From the NCBI RefSeq assembly GCF_023954335.1, contig NZ_JAMLIE010000004.1:124001-188000 (forward strand): a DNA stretch of 64,000 nt. Reading direction: 5' to 3'. Made by a program: the position numbers and the translations under genes. The notes under the pieces were generated by a model. It ran no database searches, had not been told where the DNA came from, and saw only the letters and a program-made list of their open reading frames with translations. Source of the DNA: Aquamicrobium sp. Its GTDB lineage: Bacteria > Pseudomonadota > Alphaproteobacteria > Rhizobiales > Rhizobiaceae. Every line of letters starts with the position of its first letter. The stretch's first letter is position 1. Below are positions 59,257 through 64,000 of this stretch, in pieces.

Positions 59257-60870
59257 CTAGCCCCCACGCGCGATCATGTCGGCCGCCTTTTCCGCGATCA
59301 TCACCACGGGCGAGGCCGTGTTGCCGGAGACGATCTTCGGCATGATCGAGGCGTCGACGACCCTGAGGCCCGCGAGCCCCTTCACCCTCAGCTCGGAATC
59401 GACCACGGCGCGCTCGTCCAACCCCATGCGGCAGGTGCCGACGGGGTGGAAGATGGTGGTGGCGATGTCGCCGACCTTGGCGACCAGCGCCTCGTCGCTC
59501 TCGTGCTCCGGGCCGGGCAGGATCTCGACGGGCCGGTAGGCGGACAGTGCCTTCGCGGTCATGATCTTGCGCGCCTGCTTGACCGCCTTGACCGCGACGT
59601 CGCGGTCGCTCTCAGCCGAAAGGTAGTTCAGCCGGATATCGGGCTGCACCTCGGGCGCGGGCGTCGTCGCATGGGTCGAGCCGACGCTGTCGGGGCGCAG
59701 GTTGCACACCGAGACCGTGATCGCCGGGAAGCGGTGCAGCGGGTCGCCCAGCCGGTCGGTCGACAGCGGCTGCACGTGGTATTCGAGGTCCGGCGTCGCC
59801 TTGGCCGGGTCGGATTTGGTGAACATGCCGAACTGGGAGGGCGCCATCGACATCGGCCCCTTCTGCATCAGCGCGTACTGGAGCGCGATGCCGGCCTTGC
59901 CGTGCAGGCTGTGGACCATGGTGTTGAGCGTCTTCGCCCCGGTCACCTGATAGACGGTGCGGATCTGGAGGTGGTCCTGAAGGTTCTCGCCGACGCCCTC
60001 GCTCTCGTGCGCGACCTCGATGCCCAGCTCCTTCAGCACCTCGGGCCGGCCGACGCCGGATAGCTCCATCAGCTTCGGCGAGTTGATCGCGCCGGCGCAC
60101 AACAGCACCTCGGCGTCCGCCCGCGCCTCGTGCAGCGCCCCGCCTTGCCGGTAGCGCACGCCGACGACGCGCTTTCCCTCGATAACAAGGCTTTCGCTCA
60201 GCGCGCGGGTGACGAGCCTGAGGTTCGGCCGCTTCAGCGCCGGCTTGAGGAAGCCCTTGGCCGTGTTCCAGCGGATGCCGCCCTTCTGGTTGACCTCGAA
60301 GAAGCCGGAGCCCTCGTTGTCGCCGTCGTTGAAGTCGGCGCGCGGCATGATGCCGAATTCCTTCGCTCCCTCCTGCACGGCAAGCAGGATGTCCCATTTG
60401 AGGCGCTGCTTCGCCACCTTCCATTCGCCGCCCGCGCCGTGCAGCGCGGTACTGCCGCCGTGGTGGTCCTCGGATCTGAGGAAATAGGGCAGGACGTCGT
60501 CCCAACCCCAGCCGGCATTGCCCATCTGGCGCCAGCCGTCATAGTCGGCCGCCTGGCCGCGCATGTAGATCATGCCGTTGACCGAGGTGCAGCCGCCCAG
60601 CACCTTGCCGCGCGGATAGACCAGCGAGCGGCCGTTGAGGCCCGGCTCCTCGGCTGTCTTCATCATCCAGTCGGTGCGCGGATTGCCGATGCAGTAGAGA
60701 TAGCCGACCGGGATATGCACCCAGTGATAATTGTCCGAGCCGCCGGCCTCGAGCAGCAGCACCCGCGTCGCCGGGTTGCGCGTCAGCCGGTTGGCGAGCA
60801 CGCAGCCCGCCGTTCCCGCCCCGACGATGATGTAGTCGTAACGTCCCTCGACCCTGACAGGCTCAGCCAT
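59257..60870 (-). CDS. GMC-family FAD oxidoreductase, choline dehydrogenase-like
   Basis: 537 residues. FAD-binding starts with YDYIIVGAGTAGCVLANRLT; GMC signatures are YPRGKVLGGCTSVNGMIYMR and LLCAGAINSPKLMELSGVGR. The catalytic His pair region is TTIFHPVGTCRMG near the C terminus, and the final KIVSGNTASPVVMIAEKAAD closes the fold. The substrate is an alcohol that cannot be fixed from sequence; choline would be typical, but no betB or betI is near. A GTG one codon upstream (60873) is better spaced from GGAGGAG and may be the true start. It is last in a minus-strand run after hydroxyproline-type genes. Confidence 0.9.
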   Translation of the reverse strand: MAEPVRVEGRYDYIIVGAGTAGCVLANRLTRNPATRVLLLEAGGSDNYHWVHIPVGYLYCIGNPRTDWMMKTAEEPGLNGRSLVYPRGKVLGGCTSVNGMIYMRGQAADYDGWRQMGNAGWGWDDVLPYFLRSEDHHGGSTALHGAGGEWKVAKQRLKWDILLAVQEGAKEFGIMPRADFNDGDNEGSGFFEVNQKGGIRWNTAKGFLKPALKRPNLRLVTRALSESLVIEGKRVVGVRYRQGGALHEARADAEVLLCAGAINSPKLMELSGVGRPEVLKELGIEVAHESEGVGENLQDHLQIRTVYQVTGAKTLNTMVHSLHGKAGIALQYALMQKGPMSMAPSQFGMFTKSDPAKATPDLEYHVQPLSTDRLGDPLHRFPAITVSVCNLRPDSVGSTHATTPAPEVQPDIRLNYLSAESDRDVAVKAVKQARKIMTAKALSAYRPVEILPGPEHESDEALVAKVGDIATTIFHPVGTCRMGLDERAVVDSELRVKGLAGLRVVDASIMPKIVSGNTASPVVMIAEKAADMIARGG

Positions 60871-60969
60871 CACGGTTCCGCTCCTCCATCGGTTCCATGG
60901 CCAGAATGCGCCAGAGCCGGCGGCAATTCCAGTGCCGATATGGTCGCGGCCGGCGATATGGGGAAAGGC

Positions 60970-61959
60970 TCAGACCGTCTCCCGGCCGCCGGTCTCGCCG
61001 GCGCGGAAGATCGCGTCGATCACCCGCTGGTTGAGCACGGATTCCTCCAGCGTGAACACCCGCGCCGTCCCGTCGCCGCGCGCGGCGCGCACGAACGCCT
61101 CGACCTGGAGCACATATTGCCTCGCGACCGGAAAGCGGAACGAGGTCGCGCCGGTGTGCGTGCGCGCGTGCAGCGTCACGACCGGGTCGCCATAGGTCAC
61201 GGCGTTGAACGGGGCGGCGAGCTCTATGAAGCCGTCCTCGCCGTGGAAGACCATGGACTGGCGAAGCGCCATCTGCGTCGAGACGTAGAACATCAGGTCG
61301 AAGCCGTCGAACGCGGCCCGCACGGTGGAATAGATGTCGGTGCCGAAGGTGCGGTCGCGCTCGATGCTGGCCTCGACCGCCAGCGGCTCCCTGCCCGTGG
61401 CGAACCGCGTCGTCACCACGGGATAGACGCCGATGTCGGGCAGCGCGCCGCCGCCGAGCGCCGGCACGTTGCGCATGTTGGCGGGATCGACATTGTGGTA
61501 GGAGAACGCGCCCTGCACATGGCGCAGCCGGCCGATGGCGCCGGCCGCGATCAACTCGCGCACCTTGTGCCACTGCGGATGGTGCACCACCATGAAGGCT
61601 TCGCTGACCAGCACGCGGTTGCGCTCGCGCGCCTCGATCACCGCGGCGATCCCGGCGGCATTCAGCGCCAGCGGCTTTTCCACCAGCACATGCTTGCCGG
61701 CATCGGCCGCGCGCACCGCCCATTCGGCATGCTGCGAGGTCGGCAGCGGGATGTAGACGCCGTCGATCTCCGGCGAGGCCAGCAGCGCGTCGTAGGAGTC
61801 GAAGGCGAGCGGCGCGCCGGCGCGGGCGGCGAGCGCCCTCGCCTTCTCGCCGTCGCGGCTGGCGATGGCGTGGACGGTGCCGTTCTCCGATTGCTGGATC
61901 GCCGGGATCAGATGCGCGCGCGCGATCGTCGCCGTCGACAGGATGCCCCACCGGAACAT
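60970..61959 (-). CDS. Gfo/Idh/MocA-family oxidoreductase
   Basis: 329 residues. The Rossmann domain is at the N terminus (MFRWGILSTATIARAHLIPA, VHAIASRDGEKARALAARAG) and the hallmark loop is GKHVLVEKPLALNAAGIAAV. The C-terminal beta-sheet domain follows, with GGGALPDIGVYPVVTTRFAT, which includes the catalytic-type Asp region. The group oxidises or reduces sugars, inositols and related alcohols with NAD(P). It starts 45 bases after the epimerase gene on the same strand and precedes the GMC gene by 99 bases. Its place in hydroxyproline metabolism is not obvious; it may be incidental. Confidence 0.9.
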   Translation of the reverse strand: MFRWGILSTATIARAHLIPAIQQSENGTVHAIASRDGEKARALAARAGAPLAFDSYDALLASPEIDGVYIPLPTSQHAEWAVRAADAGKHVLVEKPLALNAAGIAAVIEARERNRVLVSEAFMVVHHPQWHKVRELIAAGAIGRLRHVQGAFSYHNVDPANMRNVPALGGGALPDIGVYPVVTTRFATGREPLAVEASIERDRTFGTDIYSTVRAAFDGFDLMFYVSTQMALRQSMVFHGEDGFIELAAPFNAVTYGDPVVTLHARTHTGATSFRFPVARQYVLQVEAFVRAARGDGTARVFTLEESVLNQRVIDAIFRAGETGGRETV

Positions 61960-62004
61960 CGGCTTTTCCTCCCTCGGCCCGGGCGTTGCTTCAGGCCCGC
62001 GCGA

Positions 62005-63006
62005 TCATAGCACGGTGAAGCCGTGGGCGTAGGGGTCGCGGTCGTCGATGAAGATGGTGTTGAAGCCGGTCTGGCGCGCCCAGCCGCCGATGGAGGGGAT
62101 GATGGCGTCGCGGTCGCCGACCTTGACCGCCGCCTCGACCCGGCCCCTGAACAGGCTGCCGATGATGCTTTCGTGGATGAATTCGTCGCTGACCTTCAGC
62201 CGGCCCTTCGCCGCCCAGTGGGCCATGCGCGCCGAGGTGCCGGTGCCGCAGGGCGAGCGGTCGATGGCCTTCTCGCCGTAGAACACGGCGTTGCGGGCGG
62301 TCGCCTCCGGGTGCTTCGGCGCGCCGGTCCACAGGATGTGGCTCAGGCCCCGGATCGCCGGGTTCTCCGGGTGGACGAACTCGTACTTCGCGTTGAGCGC
62401 GGCGCGCAGCTTCGGGCTCCACCCGACCAGCTCGCCGGCCGAGAAATCGGCCATGTCGCGGAAGTTCGGCTGCGGCTCGACGATGGCGTAGAAATTGCCG
62501 CCATAGGCGACGTCGACCGCGATCTCGCCCAGCCCCTCGACCTCTGCCGTCAGCCCCTCGGAATGCAGGAAGGCGGGCACGTTGGTCAGCCGCACTTCCT
62601 CGACGAAGCGGCCTTCCTGCCGGTATTCGGCGACGACGAGGCCGGCCGGCGTGTCGAGCTTGAGCCTGCCGGGCTCCTTCGGCGTCACCAGCCCGTTCTC
62701 GATCGCCATGGTGACGGTGCCGATGGTGCCGTGGCCGCACATCGGCAGGCAGCCGGACGTCTCGATGAACAGCACGGCGACGTCGCAGTCGGGCCGCGTC
62801 GGCGGGTAGAGGATCGAGCCGGACATCATGTCGTGGCCGCGCGGCTCGAACATCAGGCCGGTGCGGATCCAGTCGTATTCGGCGAGGAAATGCGCGCGCC
62901 GCTCGGTCATGGTCGCGCCCTCGAGGCGCGGGCCGCCGCCGGCGACGAGCCGCACCGGATTGCCGCAGGTGTGGCCGTCGATGCATTGAAAGGTATGGTT
63001 TGCCAT
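62005..63006 (-). CDS. 4-hydroxyproline 2-epimerase (proline racemase superfamily)
   Basis: 333 residues. Both catalytic cysteines are present: C90 in CLPMCGHGTIGTV and C253 in IDRSPCGTGTSARMA, so a two-base epimerase is expected. FQCIDGHTCGNPVRLVAGGG and LMFEPRGHDMMSGSILYPPT at the N terminus mark the 4-hydroxyproline epimerase group. It converts trans-4-hydroxy-L-proline to cis-4-hydroxy-D-proline. ATG 63006 is preferred; the frame extends upstream into the neighbouring gene. The gene lies 13 bases after an FAD-dependent amino-acid dehydrogenase gene, the next enzyme of the route. Confidence 0.92.
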   Translation of the reverse strand: MANHTFQCIDGHTCGNPVRLVAGGGPRLEGATMTERRAHFLAEYDWIRTGLMFEPRGHDMMSGSILYPPTRPDCDVAVLFIETSGCLPMCGHGTIGTVTMAIENGLVTPKEPGRLKLDTPAGLVVAEYRQEGRFVEEVRLTNVPAFLHSEGLTAEVEGLGEIAVDVAYGGNFYAIVEPQPNFRDMADFSAGELVGWSPKLRAALNAKYEFVHPENPAIRGLSHILWTGAPKHPEATARNAVFYGEKAIDRSPCGTGTSARMAHWAAKGRLKVSDEFIHESIIGSLFRGRVEAAVKVGDRDAIIPSIGGWARQTGFNTIFIDDRDPYAHGFTVL

Positions 63007-63019
63007 CTCAGACGCTCTT

Positions 63020-64000
63020 TCAGAAACGCGATGCACGGTAAGGGGTAATGTCGATGGCCGGCGGCCGGTTCTCGACGATGTCGGCGACCAGCTCGGCCGT
63101 ACCGGCCGACTGGGTGAGCCCGAGATGCCCATGCCCGAAGGCGAGCACCACGGCCGGGTTGTGCGGCGCGGCCGAGATCACCGGCAGGCTGTCGGGCATC
63201 GACGGGCGGAACCCCATCCATTGCGTTCCGCCTCCCGTCTTCAGGCCCGGCAGGAAGGCGGCCGCCTTGGTGAGCAGCGCCTCGGCGCGGCCCATGCGCG
63301 GCGGAAGATGGAGCCCGCCGAGCTCGACTCCGCCGCCGACGCGGATACCCTCACCGATGCGGCTGACGACGAAGCCGTGGCCGGAGAAGGTGACATGGGT
63401 GCGCAGGTCGAACGCGCCCGCGGGAAGCGTCGTGTTGTAGCCGCGCTCGGTCTCAAGCGGCAGGCGCAGGCCGAGCTGACGCGAGAGCCGCCCGGAGAAC
63501 GCCCCGGCCGCGAGGACGACGCGCTCGAAGCGCCAGTCGCCTTCAGGGCCGGTGATGCGCGCCTCGCTGGGCGAGGCGGCGATGGCGCGGATGTCGGCGC
63601 GCTCGATGCGTCCGCCCGCCCGCGTGAATTCCTCGGCCAGCCGCTCCACCCACAGGGCCGGATCGGTGACGTTGACCCAGCCGGGCGTGAAGCCGCCATG
63701 GGTGAAGCGTTCGGCGACGCCGGGCTGGATCTCGGCGATCGCGCCGCGGCTTTCCAAGAGCGTGAACTCGACGCCCGCCCCGCGCCGCTCCTCCCACTCG
63801 CGCAGGCTACGGCTGAACTCCTTCTCGCCCTCGTAGAGCTGGAGCTGGCCCTCGCGGCGCAGCATGTCCTGGAGCCCGTGCACGGCGACGAGCCGCTCCA
63901 GCGCCGCCGCCGAATGCGCCATCAGCGCGCTCTGGGCCGCGACCGCCGCGCGGTAGCGGCCGGGCAGGCTCGCCTGCCAGAACGAGAACAGCCACGGCGC
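63020..64000 (-). CDS. FAD-dependent D-amino-acid (D-hydroxyproline) dehydrogenase, C-terminal part
   Basis: The gene runs off the right edge; about 327 C-terminal residues are visible and the N-terminal FAD-binding glycine motif is not. The DadA-like text includes APWLFSFWQASLPGRYRAA, SRGAIAEIQPGVAERFTHGG, VVLAAGAFSGRLSRQLGLRL and MGFRPSMPDSLPVISAAPHN followed by FGHGHLGLTQSAGTAELVAD, the C-terminal flavin-binding end. Next to the 4-hydroxyproline epimerase gene it most likely oxidises cis-4-hydroxy-D-proline to pyrroline-4-hydroxy-2-carboxylate. A general D-amino-acid dehydrogenase is the alternative. Confidence 0.9.
   Translation of the reverse strand, partial: APWLFSFWQASLPGRYRAAVAAQSALMAHSAAALERLVAVHGLQDMLRREGQLQLYEGEKEFSRSLREWEERRGAGVEFTLLESRGAIAEIQPGVAERFTHGGFTPGWVNVTDPALWVERLAEEFTRAGGRIERADIRAIAASPSEARITGPEGDWRFERVVLAAGAFSGRLSRQLGLRLPLETERGYNTTLPAGAFDLRTHVTFSGHGFVVSRIGEGIRVGGGVELGGLHLPPRMGRAEALLTKAAAFLPGLKTGGGTQWMGFRPSMPDSLPVISAAPHNPAVVLAFGHGHLGLTQSAGTAELVADIVENRPPAIDITPYRASRF

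Overview
The window looks like chromosomal DNA from a high-GC alphaproteobacterium of the Hyphomicrobiales (Rhizobiales), most likely Phyllobacteriaceae/Mesorhizobium-like. I infer this from the gene content (AcdR/AcdS pair, TIGR01459-type HAD protein, ScfR-type regulator, MutL with an endonuclease motif, three-gene phosphonate-type ABC system, many TRAP genes) and from palindromic intergenic repeats typical of that group. Coding density is high. I see no phage, IS element, CRISPR array, tRNA or rRNA. Both edges cut a gene.

Layout. 0-8 kb: end of a small membrane protein gene, mutL, a membrane GGDEF-EAL protein, a small two-helix protein, a TRAP transporter and a DUF442 phosphatase-like protein. 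8-14 kb: a pimFBCD-type beta-oxidation operon on the minus strand, with a perfect TetR-like operator and a candidate small ORF upstream. 14-22 kb: a 3-hydroxyisobutyryl-CoA hydrolase-like gene, HAD phosphatase, ribF, a MipA/OmpV barrel, ileS and a lipoprotein. 22-24 kb: divergent acdR/acdS (ACC deaminase). 24-36 kb: tex, a putative 2-aminoethylphosphonate ABC importer, macB/macA, and a divergent SDR/LysR pair.

36-45.4 kb is the most coherent catabolic island. It holds a second TRAP importer, a DpkA-like cyclic-imine reductase, a GntR/FCD regulator, a proline-racemase-fold protein with the Ser/Thr signature of trans-3-hydroxy-L-proline dehydratase, an aconitase-X protein (cis-3-hydroxy-L-proline dehydratase family) and an alcohol dehydrogenase. 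Together these predict uptake of a proline-type compound, dehydration of both 3-hydroxyproline isomers to pyrroline-2-carboxylate, and reduction to L-proline. At the right edge (59-64 kb) a minus-strand run encodes a Cys/Cys 4-hydroxyproline 2-epimerase next to an FAD-dependent D-amino-acid dehydrogenase, plus Gfo/Idh and GMC oxidoreductases. One window therefore carries pieces of both the 3- and 4-hydroxyproline routes.

45.4-48 kb: a Spy/CpxP-like protein with its response regulator and sensor kinase, preceded by a CpxR-like box. 48-57 kb: a ScfR-family regulator divergent from a branched-chain-type ABC importer (five genes) that runs into an acetyl-CoA synthetase gene, a candidate regulated uptake-activation module. 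57-59 kb: an orphan 3-oxoadipyl-CoA thiolase, YggT and DUF167.

Two copies of a ~105-bp palindromic element lie at gene 3' ends. One of them supplies the last six codons and stop of the aconitase-X gene.
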